Positions 1 through 8,568 of a stretch of 19,425 nt of DNA are shown here, in pieces. The notes beneath the pieces were generated by a model that was given only the letters and a program-made list of their open reading frames with translations, had not been told where the DNA came from and searched no databases. The stretch is from JBCBTJ01 sp964597685 (lineage in GTDB: Bacteria; Pseudomonadota; Alphaproteobacteria; Caulobacterales; Hyphomonadaceae): contig CAZQZC010000039.1 of assembly GCA_964597685.1 (NCBI GenBank), positions 1 through 19,425 of the forward strand, read 5' to 3'. The translations under genes were made by a program, and so were the position numbers. Position 1 is the stretch's first letter; each line of letters starts with the position of its first letter.

Positions 1-84
1 GCGACATCCCAGTCAAAGACGCCTCCTCAGCAGCTCTGCAGACTGCTTGATTAGATCCGCCATGTCCTGGATGTCCGGCGACAT
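1..84 (-). CDS. prfB: Peptide chain release factor 2, N-terminal fragment with programmed frameshift
   Basis: Only the first codons lie in the window; the gene runs off the left edge. RF2 recognises UGA and UAA stop codons in the ribosomal A site and releases the finished peptide. The zero frame starts at the ATG at 84..82, seven bases after a purine-rich GGGAG, and encodes 23 residues ending LIKQSAELLRRRL before an in-frame TGA at 15..13. A +1 shift on the CTT codon just before that TGA continues as L-D-W-D-V-A, and IKQS..LLRR.LDWD is the familiar RF2 N-terminus. The gene follows the PBP1A gene by 52 bases on the same strand, an arrangement seen in other alphaproteobacteria. The rest of the protein, including the SPF and GGQ motifs, is outside the window, so the identification rests on this short match plus the frameshift signal. 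Confidence 0.88.
12..27 (-). promoter_or_regulatory. prfB: Programmed +1 ribosomal frameshift site of prfB
   Basis: Reading the minus strand, a Shine-Dalgarno-like AGGAGG (27..22) is followed by three bases (CGT), the slippery codon CTT (18..16), the stop TGA (15..13) and a C (12). The spacing and the CTT-TGA-C core are the same as in the well-studied E. coli prfB site, where slow decoding of UGA at low RF2 makes the ribosome slip forward by one. RF2 thereby controls its own synthesis. An annotation pipeline unaware of this would report a 23-codon orphan and a truncated prfB. Confidence 0.9.
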
Positions 85-136
85 CGCGCTACTCCCTGAT
101 TGCGTTTGGGCCAAATGGCGGTGTTCAGCGTCCCGG

Positions 137-2692
137 TCAATATTCACCGTCGGCGATATCGTCGTCGACCACCACCTCTTCGGCCGGCAGGGGCGCGGTC
201 GGGTCGAGCAAATCATCCGACTGAGCCTCTGGGTCCAGACGCGGGCCAAACAGGCCCGTGTCGCCGGTGCCGAAGATCGACAAAGCGCCATCGTCTTCGG
301 CGAGCCGTACGCCGGGCTCTGTCCCCGGTCGAAACGCTTCGAGGATAAGATCTGTGGACGCGGGGGTTGGCAATTCGCCCGTCTCGGCGTCGATCTCCAC
401 CAGGCGCACACCCGGCGGAATACGGAAGGGAAGCGGTGGCGTATCTTTGAGCGCCGCCTCCATGAAATCCGTAAAGATCGGCGCTGCCACGGCGCCGCCG
501 GACTCTCCCTCACCAAGCGTCCGCGGTGTGTCGAATCCAACCCATACGCCAACGACCAAATCGGGCGAAAATCCCATGAACCAGGCGTCGAAGTAATCGT
601 TGCTGGTGCCTGTCTTGCCCGCCAAGGGCTTGCCAACGCGCAGGGCTCGACGCCCCGTGCCCCGCTGCACGACGCCCTCCAACATGTGAACCACCTGATA
701 AGCGATCACTGGATCAAGGGTCTGTTGACGGGTGTCCGGGAGATCCGGCGGCGGCCCGCCGTCCCAAGCTTCGGCGACGCACCCCTCGCAGACGCGGTCG
801 TCGCCGCGAAACAGGGTCAGGCCATCGCGGTCCTGAACCCGGTCGAACAGGGTTGGCGTGACGCGCTTGCCGCCATTGACGAGAGACGCGTAGCCAAGCG
901 TCATACGCAGGATCTGAAGCTCGCCGGCTCCAAGAGACATGGCGAGGAAGGGGTTTAGTTTGTCGTAGAGGCCAACGCGCTCGGAGAAGTCCACAATCGA
1001 CTCCATACCGATGTCTTGGGCCAGGCGCACAGTCATCAGGTTTCGCGACTGTTCCAGCCCGGTGCGCATGGTCGACAGGCCGTAGAAGCGCCCCTCCGAA
1101 TAGTTCGACGGCGCCCAGAAATCATCTTTCTCAATATCGAAGTCGACAAAGGGCGCGTCGAGCACTTTGGTGACGGGCGTATAGCCTTGCTCAAGCGCGG
1201 CTGCATAAACGAAGGGCTTGAACCCGGACCCGGGCTGACGCACAGCCTGGGTCGCCCGGTTGAACTGGCTCTTCCAAAATGAATATCCGCCCGCCATCGC
1301 CAGGATCCGGCCGGAATGGGGATCAAGCGCCACCAGCGCGCCGTCGGCTTCCGGCACCTGCCGCAGAATGGACTCGCCCTGCGGCGCGCCGAGCACGCCA
1401 TCCTCGCTGTCCGCAGCCTCGGCTTCAGCGGGCTCAGCCCGGCTCACCTCGACCAGAACGATGTCGCCCGGACGAAGGCCGGAGCCGCCTTCCGTCCGCT
1501 CATATGTCTCGGCAGCCCAGCTCACGTCCTCGGCCGCGATGGCCGTCTCCGCGCCATCCTTCAACACGATCGTCGCGCCGTCTTCGGCGACCGCCGAAAC
1601 GGCTCCGGCCTCCCACGTTCCATATCCGCCGGGCAGCGTGAGCCCGTCCAGCCCAGCGATCGGATCCTCGCCATCTTCAAGCCGCGCGAAGGGGCCGCGA
1701 TATTCGTGGCGGCGGTCATAAGCTTCCAAGCCCGCCTGCAACGCCTCCTGCGCGGCGAGTTGGAGCCGCGTGTCGATCGTTGAGCGGATCGACAGGCCGC
1801 CCTGATAAATCTGGTCTTCGCCGTACTCAGCGATCAGATCGCGTCGCAACTCTTCGACAAAGTACGCTGCAGCCTCAATTTCCGGTCCTCTTAGACGTCG
1901 GATTGTCTCGAGCGGCTGCGCCTTCGCAGCGTCGGCGACGTCGTTCGTGACGTGGCCATTCGCCACCATGCGACCCAGCACCCAATTGCGGCGAACAACC
2001 AACCGCTCGGGGTTGGTGTAGGGGTTCACGGTTCCAGGACGCTGGGCGAGCGCGGCCAAGGTCGCCGCCTCTGAGAGGTTCAGTTCCGGCAACGATTTGC
2101 CGAAGTAATTCAACGCCGCAGACCCGACGCCATAGGAATTGTATCCGAGATATATCTCGTTGAGATACAGTTCCATGATGTCTTCTTTGGAGAATGCGCG
2201 TTCGATGCGGCGTGATATGATCGCCTCTTTGACCTTGCGAACAATGGTCTGATCACGCGTCAGGAGGAAGTTCTTCGCCACCTGCTGTGTGATGGTTGAA
2301 CCGCCCTGGAGACCGCCCTGCCCGCGCACCTTGTTCCAGCCAGATCTCAGCGCTGCCCGCACAATACCTTGGTAATCGAGCCCGTCATGCTCGAAAAACT
2401 TCTTGTCCTCGGCCGACGTGAAGGCGTCGACAAGGTGAACAGGAATCGACGTATAGGGCACGAAGACCCGGTCCTCGTTGGCGAATTCCGCGATCAACGC
2501 GCCATCGCCCGCGTGGACGCGGGTCGTGATCGCTGGCTCGTATTCCGCCAATTGGCGATAATCGGGCAGGTCCCGCGCCAGCGACGCCACCCAGACCCAA
2601 AGCGCAATCGCCGAAACCAGGCCCAGAATAACCAGTACAATCAAGGTCCGCCGGATCAAGGTCCATGAGGGAAGCGGAAATCGGGCGGCCAT
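137..2692 (-). CDS. mrcA: Penicillin-binding protein 1A (bifunctional transglycosylase/transpeptidase)
   Basis: Class A penicillin-binding protein that polymerises lipid II into glycan strands and cross-links them in the periplasm. Using the ATG at 2692 (851 residues), a single membrane anchor lies at about residues 14-38. The glycosyltransferase domain shows EDKKFFEHDG (catalytic Glu about 95), GGSTITQQVAKN, RKVKEAIISRRIER and ELYLNEIYLG. An OB-like insert occupies roughly 330-420. The transpeptidase domain has the nucleophile in SGFK (Ser about 489), SRN (about 549) and KTGTS (about 693). The C-terminus is an acidic tail. A GTG at 2725 would add 11 residues but lacks a ribosome site, whereas GGAG sits five bases before the chosen ATG. 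The gene lies 100 bp downstream of the amidase gene and 52 bp upstream of prfB, all on one strand. Length and motifs are complete. The symbol could equally be ponA. Confidence 0.95.
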   Translation of the reverse strand: MAARFPLPSWTLIRRTLIVLVILGLVSAIALWVWVASLARDLPDYRQLAEYEPAITTRVHAGDGALIAEFANEDRVFVPYTSIPVHLVDAFTSAEDKKFFEHDGLDYQGIVRAALRSGWNKVRGQGGLQGGSTITQQVAKNFLLTRDQTIVRKVKEAIISRRIERAFSKEDIMELYLNEIYLGYNSYGVGSAALNYFGKSLPELNLSEAATLAALAQRPGTVNPYTNPERLVVRRNWVLGRMVANGHVTNDVADAAKAQPLETIRRLRGPEIEAAAYFVEELRRDLIAEYGEDQIYQGGLSIRSTIDTRLQLAAQEALQAGLEAYDRRHEYRGPFARLEDGEDPIAGLDGLTLPGGYGTWEAGAVSAVAEDGATIVLKDGAETAIAAEDVSWAAETYERTEGGSGLRPGDIVLVEVSRAEPAEAEAADSEDGVLGAPQGESILRQVPEADGALVALDPHSGRILAMAGGYSFWKSQFNRATQAVRQPGSGFKPFVYAAALEQGYTPVTKVLDAPFVDFDIEKDDFWAPSNYSEGRFYGLSTMRTGLEQSRNLMTVRLAQDIGMESIVDFSERVGLYDKLNPFLAMSLGAGELQILRMTLGYASLVNGGKRVTPTLFDRVQDRDGLTLFRGDDRVCEGCVAEAWDGGPPPDLPDTRQQTLDPVIAYQVVHMLEGVVQRGTGRRALRVGKPLAGKTGTSNDYFDAWFMGFSPDLVVGVWVGFDTPRTLGEGESGGAVAAPIFTDFMEAALKDTPPLPFRIPPGVRLVEIDAETGELPTPASTDLILEAFRPGTEPGVRLAEDDGALSIFGTGDTGLFGPRLDPEAQSDDLLDPTAPLPAEEVVVDDDIADGEY

Positions 2693-2792
2693 GTCTGCTC
2701 CAGTCGTCCTGCTGCATATATGCACGCCGCCGGAATCGCAGGCGTTTGGGTCTAGATTAAGGCCGCCGCCATCGGTCTGGAAGGGGCGGATT

Positions 2793-3968
2793 TCAGTTTC
2801 CCGCGAGCATTAGGTCCCGGTCGTTGAAGTAAGCGCTGATCGCGCGGGCGACAGCCTCCATGGCGGCGCGCTGGCCGGCCGTGGATCGAAGCCGGCGAGC
2901 GTCGGCCGCGTTGGTCAGGAAGCCCATCTCCAACAGGACCGCCGGCACGTCAGGCGCGAACAGAACCACGAACCCTGCGTCCCGGTGGGTGTTGCGCAAG
3001 ACGGGACCTGATTTCGCCAATTCCGGAATCAAAAGCGCGGCGAGCCTGCCGGAATTGGTCTTGGTCTCGCGACGCAGGAGGTCCTCGAGAATGTCGGCCA
3101 CCTCCCGCGGCGCCTCGGTCTCGATCGGAAGATCCCAATCATTCTCGATCCGCGCCTGATCGGCGCGCCGCTCGCCTTTGGCCGACAACGTATAAACTGA
3201 CGCGCCGGACACGTCGGGACTTCCGGCAGCGTCGGCGTGCAGTGAAATAAAGAGGTCCGCATCCCAGGATCGAGCGAGCGACACCCGCTCCGCTAACCCG
3301 ACATAGCTGTCGTCGTCGCGGGTCAGTCGGACATCGAAACGCGCATCCTGCTTTAATAGGTCGCGCAGAATCAGCGCCGCCTCGAGATTGATTTCCTTCT
3401 CAACCGCGCCGCTTGGCGAAACGGCTCCCGGATGTCGACCGCCGTGGCCTGGGTCCACCACCACGACATAGCGGCGCGCCTCTGCAAGCGCCTTCCGCCG
3501 CTCGGCTTCAGCCCGCGCCAACGCTTCCTTGGCGCGATTGCGGCGGCGAGCGTCCGAACGCGCCACGGACTCGAAGCGGGCCTCGGACACGCGCGCGAGA
3601 TCGACGACCAATCGATGAAACTCAGCCTCGCCGACTGGCGGCAAATCCAGCGTGCGAGCAACCATCATTGGCTGGTCGAGGGTGACCGCCAATGCGCCGT
3701 CCCGCCACTCATAGGCCGTAACGCCGCTTGGACCTGTGCGTACGACATCGGGATCCGACCAGGCCTGGCCCGGCAAGTCGAGAACGAGGCGATAGGCGCC
3801 GTCGGCGTCGAGATAATCCTCGTGTGCGATCGGGTCATCCGCTTCGATCACCAAACGCGAAGCGACGCCGTCGCCCATGATCCGTAAGGCGCGGACATCC
3901 CCCTGCGCCGGCCCAGTCCACAAACTGGCCAAGCCGATCACTATTACTAGAAGCCGAATTACGATCAC
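2793..3968 (-). CDS. amiC: Periplasmic N-acetylmuramoyl-L-alanine amidase (AmiC type)
   Basis: Zinc amidase that removes stem peptides from glycan strands, typically during daughter-cell separation. The 391 residues begin with a hydrophobic signal peptide (about 1-23, ending GPAQG). An AMIN-like beta domain (about 25-130), which usually targets septal peptidoglycan, follows. Next is an Arg/Ala/Glu-rich, probably helical linker (about 136-166) and an Amidase_3 domain. In the latter, VDPGHGG (His175), the Glu in AVEKEIN (Glu190) and SLHAD (His244) are the expected zinc ligands, and LLEMGFLTN carries the catalytic Glu347. The start is a GTG, with AAGGA nine bases upstream. The gene is divergent from rne and is followed by the PBP1A gene, so a synthase and a hydrolase of the wall are probably co-transcribed. 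The linker may be the autoinhibitory or activator-binding region, but that is inference. Confidence 0.93.
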   Translation of the reverse strand: MIVIRLLVIVIGLASLWTGPAQGDVRALRIMGDGVASRLVIEADDPIAHEDYLDADGAYRLVLDLPGQAWSDPDVVRTGPSGVTAYEWRDGALAVTLDQPMMVARTLDLPPVGEAEFHRLVVDLARVSEARFESVARSDARRRNRAKEALARAEAERRKALAEARRYVVVVDPGHGGRHPGAVSPSGAVEKEINLEAALILRDLLKQDARFDVRLTRDDDSYVGLAERVSLARSWDADLFISLHADAAGSPDVSGASVYTLSAKGERRADQARIENDWDLPIETEAPREVADILEDLLRRETKTNSGRLAALLIPELAKSGPVLRNTHRDAGFVVLFAPDVPAVLLEMGFLTNAADARRLRSTAGQRAAMEAVARAISAYFNDRDLMLAGN

Positions 3969-4371
3969 TCGGTTCGATCCTTAAACGAAACGACAGGTCA
4001 GCAATGAACGCGCCTCGATTAACCTGAGATTTACGGCGACTCGAATTGCTGCGCTACGCGTTGAGTGCGACCTCTGGCCGTTTGCATGCGGCAGCGATGC
4101 GTGCAACACTTGCAGTGTGCGGCTCAGGCCGACCGAAACAATTTCCCTTCCGCGCCCCAACGGCCGCCCCGACAAGGGCCGCCGCGATGCGTATAGGAAA
4201 TCGACAACGATATGATTTTGAGCCCAGCCCCCCGATTCTCTCGCATGATCCGACGATCAGCCCGCGAAACCGGCCTGCAGTGCTCACGAACACATGGACA
4301 CACCGGCCGCACGGCAGAGGCGGAGCGCAATCGACGCCCCCTGTCGCGGCCGATCAGAAAGGCAGTTGAAT
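3969..4371. promoter_or_regulatory. Divergent intergenic region and probable rne leader
   Basis: This 403-bp gap separates the amidase and rne starts and must hold both promoters. I see no convincing gene in it. On the plus strand a TATGAT (4211-4216) is a fair -10 hexamer, but no good -35 lies at the right distance. Two short inverted repeats stand out: TGCATGC/GCGTGCA around 4082-4104 and ACACT-TGC-AGTGT just after it. Both could fold in a leader RNA. In E. coli the long rne leader mediates autoregulation by RNase E; whether this leader does the same is not shown by the sequence. Confidence 0.4.
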
Positions 4372-6885
4372 ATGAACAAGTTGATGTTAATCGACGCGGC
4401 CCACCCGGAAGAGACTCGGGTGGCGCTGGTCGCGGACGGACGGATCGACGACTTTGATTTCGAAGCCGCAGGCCGGCGACAACTCCGCGGAAACATCTAC
4501 CTCGCCAAGGTCACGCGCGTAGAACCCTCCCTCCAGGCGGCGTTCGTTGAATACGGAGGCAACCGCCACGGCTTCCTGGCCTTTGGCGAAATCCATCCCG
4601 ATTATTATCAGCTGCCCCAGGCCGACCGCGAAGCTCTCCTGCAAGAGGAAGCCGAGCGCGCGGCGTCGCAAGCCGACGATGACGAGGACGACGAGGACTC
4701 CGAGGACGCCGCCGACGACGAGACCAGCGAAGACGATCAGGAAGCGCCGCGGCGCAATCGCCGGTCCAACGGCCCCAGCAGACGATACAAGATCCAGGAA
4801 GTCATCCGCCGGAACCAAGTTATGCTTGTCCAGGTGGTCAAGGAGGAGCGCGGCAACAAAGGCGCTGCATTGACGACCTATCTCTCGCTCGCCGGCCGCT
4901 ATTGCGTCTTGATGCCCAACACGCCCCGCGGCGGCGGCATCTCTCGGAAGATCACAGCCGCCAGCGACCGCAGCCGTCTGAAGAAATTGGTATCGGAGCT
5001 CAACGTGCCCCAGGGCATGGGCCTCATTGTTCGCACAGCCGGGGCGAAGCGAACGAAGACTGAGTTGAAGCGCGACTTCGACTACCTTTTGAAACTTTGG
5101 GACTCGATCCGCGAGCTGACGCTCAAATCCATCGCGCCGCGCCTGATCAACGAAGAAGGCGGCCTGGTCCACCGCGCCATGCGCGACCTTTACGACAAGG
5201 ACGTCGGGGAGGTGCTTGTCCAGGGCGACGCCGCCTATCGCGAGGCGAAGGATGTCGCGATATTGCTGTTGCCCAGCCACGCCCGCAAGGTGAAACAGTG
5301 GAAGGACAGCCGGCCGCTCTTTGTCGAGCTGGGCGTTGAAGAACAGCTTGATTCGATCTTCTCCCCCGTCGTTCGATTGAAGTCCGGCGGCTATCTGGTG
5401 ATCAACCAAACCGAAGCTTTGGTCGCGATCGATGTGAACTCGGGAAAGTCCACGCGCGAACGCAACATCGAACAGACAGCCCTGCGCACCAATCTCGAAG
5501 CGGCCGAGGAGGCTTGCCGGCAAATGCGCCTGCGAGACCTCGCCGGACTCGTCGTCATCGACTTCATCGACATGGACGAGTCGAAAAACGACCGCGCAGT
5601 CGAGAAAAAACTCAAGGAATGCCTCAAGCTCGACCGGGCGCGGGTGCAGCAGGGGCGGATCTCGCAATTCGGCCTGATGGAAATCTCGCGCCAACGACGG
5701 CGCGCTGGCGTGCTCGATTCCAGCTCCGCGCCTTGCGAAGCGTGCAATGGCACGGGCCGACGCCGCTCGACCGATTCCGCTGCGCTGCAGCTGTTGCGCG
5801 CGATCGAAGCCCGTCTCGCCAATGGCGGGTTGTTGTCGGTCACCGTGGCGGCGCCGAGCGAAGTCGCCCTCTACATTCTGAACAACAAGCGCGACACAAT
5901 CAGCGCGCTGGAAGCCGAGGCCGGCCTCGCTATCTCGATGCAATCCGCCCAGGACATGCTGCCGGGGGACTTTCGGATAGACGCCGAAAAGGACCCTCAC
6001 GCCAAACCGCGCCCCAAACGCAAGGCGGAGATTCTCGAAGAACCCGACGACGACGCCCCAATTGAGGACGAATTGGACGAACCTGAAGCGGACGCGGTCG
6101 AGGCGGAGAAAGCCGAAACCGAGGGGTCGGGACGCCGCCGCAGACGGCGCGGCGGTCGTGGCCGGCGCCGCCGCGACGAGGCGGACGCGCCCACTGGCCT
6201 CGAAGTCGTCGACCAACCCGTCGGCGAAGCCGAAGCGACTGGCGAAACCTCCGAAGACACCCAGATCGAAGGCGGCGACGAGGACGCCGACACGTCGGAC
6301 GAGTCCAAGCCGAAACGGCGCCGCCGCGGTCGCCGCGGCGGGAAACGCCGGCGTCGGGGTGAAGACGCCGCTATCGACGCGACTGACACCGAGATCGAGG
6401 CGGACGCCGCGCCGCCGGAGGCGGAGCCTGAGCCGTTGGTCGACGCGCCCAAGCTCAAGCCGTCCGCGGCGCCGGAAGACGGCGGCGTTGTCCTCGATAC
6501 GTTCAGCATTTCGCCAGCGGAGATCCTCGAAGCGATCCGACCTGAGGACGTTCTGGCTGCAACTTCGGACCCCGTTGCGACCGCACCAGTGGCCGACCCC
6601 GAGCCCGTCGTCGAAACCCAAGTCGAGCCCCTTGAACCGGTCCTAGAGCCAACGCCCGAAGCCGAAGCCGCTGAAACGCCGGAAGAGGCCCCGCCCACAG
6701 AGCCCGAGTTCGAACCCGAATCGCCTCCGGAACCGGCCGCAGTGGCGGAGCCTGAGCCGGAGATCCAGCCGACAGCACGTCCCGAGCCCGAGCCCCAATC
6801 CGCTGAAACGCCAGCGCCCGCGCCTGCGGAGCAGGCGGACAAGCCGAAAAAGCGCGGCTGGTGGCAACGGCGCAGAGCTGGCTGA
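4372..6885 (+). CDS. rne: Ribonuclease E
   Basis: Essential single-strand-specific endoribonuclease that starts mRNA decay, matures rRNA and tRNA, and scaffolds the degradosome. Starting at the ATG at 4372, after AAAGG, the protein has 837 residues. An S1-like RNA-binding domain spans about 35-180 and is interrupted by a very acidic insert (about 96-130). The DNase I-like catalytic core carries AIDVNSG (Asp354) and VIDFIDM (Asp397), the expected magnesium ligands. CEAC (Cys455/Cys458) is the zinc link for dimer-dimer contact. From about 545 the protein is disordered, with two Arg-rich RNA-binding patches (about 587-601 and 647-662) and a long Pro/Glu-rich stretch. It ends in KKRGWWQRRRAG; in Caulobacter a GWW tail of this kind binds PNPase. 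An upstream in-frame ATG at 4294 lacks a ribosome site and adds unconserved residues. Confidence 0.96.
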   Translation: MNKLMLIDAAHPEETRVALVADGRIDDFDFEAAGRRQLRGNIYLAKVTRVEPSLQAAFVEYGGNRHGFLAFGEIHPDYYQLPQADREALLQEEAERAASQADDDEDDEDSEDAADDETSEDDQEAPRRNRRSNGPSRRYKIQEVIRRNQVMLVQVVKEERGNKGAALTTYLSLAGRYCVLMPNTPRGGGISRKITAASDRSRLKKLVSELNVPQGMGLIVRTAGAKRTKTELKRDFDYLLKLWDSIRELTLKSIAPRLINEEGGLVHRAMRDLYDKDVGEVLVQGDAAYREAKDVAILLLPSHARKVKQWKDSRPLFVELGVEEQLDSIFSPVVRLKSGGYLVINQTEALVAIDVNSGKSTRERNIEQTALRTNLEAAEEACRQMRLRDLAGLVVIDFIDMDESKNDRAVEKKLKECLKLDRARVQQGRISQFGLMEISRQRRRAGVLDSSSAPCEACNGTGRRRSTDSAALQLLRAIEARLANGGLLSVTVAAPSEVALYILNNKRDTISALEAEAGLAISMQSAQDMLPGDFRIDAEKDPHAKPRPKRKAEILEEPDDDAPIEDELDEPEADAVEAEKAETEGSGRRRRRRGGRGRRRRDEADAPTGLEVVDQPVGEAEATGETSEDTQIEGGDEDADTSDESKPKRRRRGRRGGKRRRRGEDAAIDATDTEIEADAAPPEAEPEPLVDAPKLKPSAAPEDGGVVLDTFSISPAEILEAIRPEDVLAATSDPVATAPVADPEPVVETQVEPLEPVLEPTPEAEAAETPEEAPPTEPEFEPESPPEPAAVAEPEPEIQPTARPEPEPQSAETPAPAPAEQADKPKKRGWWQRRRAG

Positions 6886-6906
6886 GTCGTCACACTGAAC
6901 GCAGAT

Positions 6907-6939
6907 AGGCCGGACACGCCGCTGAGCGGTCCGGCCTTT
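6907..6939 (+). terminator. Intrinsic terminator after rne
   Basis: A nine-base inverted repeat AGGCCGGAC (6907-6915) / GTCCGGCCT (6929-6937), with a further CGC/GCG pairing inside, is followed by a short T run. It lies 22 bases after the rne stop codon. The T run is only three bases, so termination may be partial, but stem strength and position fit well. Confidence 0.75.
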
Positions 6940-7065
6940 CCCGCCCGAAGGCGCGCCATGAGGGGATATGGCAGAAGCCGGTCGCGCGCCCCAGCTTCGT
7001 TATGATCGTCGCGCAAGATCGCAGGTTGCGCCAGACGCTGACTTCGACCTTTCCGATTTGTCATG

Positions 7066-7104
7066 TCGTTGGGCTTATCGAGCGCCGCTCCGCGAGCCCA
7101 ACGA
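7066..7104. other. Strong hairpin between the rne and thiolase 3' ends
   Basis: The ten-base arms TCGTTGGGCT (7066-7075) and AGCCCAACGA (7095-7104) are perfect complements, and the loop can pair again as GAGC/GCTC. It lies 50 bases beyond the thiolase stop on the minus strand. Neither strand has a T run next to it, so it is not a classical intrinsic terminator. It could stabilise the thiolase mRNA 3' end or take part in Rho-dependent termination. Confidence 0.5.
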
Positions 7105-7153
7105 ACAGATACATCCTGTCAAACAGCAGACCGCGCAGGCCGCCCCGGTGCGC

Positions 7154-8398
7154 TCACACCCGCTCCACGATGATCGCCGGCGCCATGCCGCCGGCGGCGC
7201 ACATGGTCACCAAGCCGCGTGTTTTGCCCTGGCGCTCCAATTCGTCGACCATGGTCCCGATGAGGATCGATCCCGTCGCGCCGATCGGATGGCCGAGCGC
7301 CATGGCGCCGCCGTTCACATTGACCGTGTCGCGGTCGAGATCGAGATCGCGGATGAACTTCTCCGCCACGACGGAAAACGCCTCATTGATCTCCCAGAGG
7401 TCGATATCGTCTGGCGTCAGTCCCGCTTTATCGAGCGCTTTTCTCGCCGCCGGCGCCGGCGCGTTGAGCATCAGGGTGGGGCAATCGCCGACATTGGCGG
7501 TCGCGACGACGCGCGCACGCGGCTTCAGGCCGTGCGTCTTCGCGTAGTCCGGCGATGCGAGCAGGATTGCGGCGGCCCCATCGACCACGCCTGAGGAATT
7601 TCCCGCATGGTGCACGTGGTCTATCTGGCCTTCGAGTTGCGGATACTTCTGCGTGACGAGCGAGCCGTAGGTGGTCCCGTGTTCGTCAATCGGAACGTTC
7701 GCGAACATGTCGAACACTGTCTTTAGGCCGGCGAGGCTTTCCATGCTGGTGCCGGGCCGGGGGAATTCCTCCCGATCAAGGGCGAGCGAGCCGTCTTCGT
7801 TGTAGACCGGCACCAAGGATTTCTCGAACCGCCCCTCTGCGATGGCGCGGGCGGCGTTTTCCTGGCTCCTCACCGCCAAGCGGTCGACAGCTTCCCGGTC
7901 GATCCCCTCAAGCGTGGCGATGGCGTCGGCGCAGACGCCCTGCTGGGATTGGGGATGCTTCGCGCGCAGGCGAAGATTGCCGCTGTCGATCATGGGCGGC
8001 GTTTTCGGGTCCGCGGTGGACGACGTGTAAGACATCATCTCCGTACCGCCGGCGATGACGAGGTCCTCCATGCCGGACATGACCTGCGCGGCGGCCAAGC
8101 TGACCGAGGTGATGCCCGAGCCGCAGAAACGATCCAGCGTGACGCCTGAAGCCTTGATGTCATAGCCAGCGTCCAACGCGGCCATGCGGCCGAGATCGCC
8201 CCCTTGCGCGCCGCGCTGGGACGACGTGCCCCAGATGATGTCGTCCACGTCCGCGGTGTTGAGGTCGTTGCGCTCCGCCAACGCTTTCAGCACCGTGGCG
8301 GCGAGATGCTGTGGGTGAAGATGGGCCAGCGCCCCCTTCCCGACTTTGCCGATCCCGCGGGGCGTGCGGCAGGCGTCGATGATGTAAGCTTCCGGCAT
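7154..8398 (-). CDS. Acetyl-CoA C-acyltransferase (thiolase)
   Basis: Thiolase-fold enzyme that joins or splits acyl-CoAs: either two acetyl-CoA to acetoacetyl-CoA or thiolysis of 3-ketoacyl-CoA. The 414 residues cover both thiolase halves. The nucleophile is in LDRFCGSGITS (Cys92), NEAF is at 338-341, GHPIG carries the active-site His370, and MCAAGG near the end holds the second catalytic Cys400. All are intact. The start is well supported: GGAGGAG lies six bases before the ATG. The gene stands alone on its strand, divergent from the methyltransferase gene with 170 bp between them. Substrate length cannot be read from the sequence. The acyl-CoA dehydrogenase and thioesterase genes further on suggest fatty-acid or branched acyl-CoA breakdown, so a degradative role is as likely as acetoacetyl-CoA synthesis. 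No symbol is assigned for that reason. Confidence 0.93.
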   Translation of the reverse strand: MPEAYIIDACRTPRGIGKVGKGALAHLHPQHLAATVLKALAERNDLNTADVDDIIWGTSSQRGAQGGDLGRMAALDAGYDIKASGVTLDRFCGSGITSVSLAAAQVMSGMEDLVIAGGTEMMSYTSSTADPKTPPMIDSGNLRLRAKHPQSQQGVCADAIATLEGIDREAVDRLAVRSQENAARAIAEGRFEKSLVPVYNEDGSLALDREEFPRPGTSMESLAGLKTVFDMFANVPIDEHGTTYGSLVTQKYPQLEGQIDHVHHAGNSSGVVDGAAAILLASPDYAKTHGLKPRARVVATANVGDCPTLMLNAPAPAARKALDKAGLTPDDIDLWEINEAFSVVAEKFIRDLDLDRDTVNVNGGAMALGHPIGATGSILIGTMVDELERQGKTRGLVTMCAAGGMAPAIIVERV

Positions 8399-8568
8399 GT
8401 CGATCTCCTCCGGTTTCGCGGTCTGGCGCCGCGTGACTCCATGCCAGGCCAGTGTAGCGGGCGTGAACGGCCGAGCAATCGTGCCGTTGCGGCGCCTGGC
8501 GGGGGGAAACGGTCCCTTAAACCCGCGCGTCTAAAGGTGCCGGCAGCGGATTTGGCGAAGGGCGGAGC
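8399..8568. promoter_or_regulatory. Divergent intergenic region, thiolase / methyltransferase
   Basis: These 170 bp lie between two divergent starts, so promoters for both genes should be here. The ribosome sites are clear: GGAGGAG before the thiolase, and AAGG with GGAG before the methyltransferase. I could not recognise convincing -35/-10 pairs, an operator or a riboswitch. Confidence 0.4.

Noticed and set aside
47..958. A 303-codon plus-strand frame opposite the PBP1A 3' end
   Set aside because: PBP1A is complete and motif-rich on the other strand. This frame has no supporting feature and crosses the prfB start.
4387..6621. A 744-codon open frame on the minus strand opposite rne
   Set aside because: Its length is explained by the GC-rich codon bias of rne on the other strand. 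It has no family-like motifs and is a mirror of the Asp/Glu/Arg-rich RNase E sequence.
5997..7064. A 355-codon minus-strand frame rich in Ser/Gly opposite the rne 3' end
   Set aside because: The composition is the complement of the Pro/Glu/Arg-rich RNase E tail. It also runs through the rne terminator and shows no domain.
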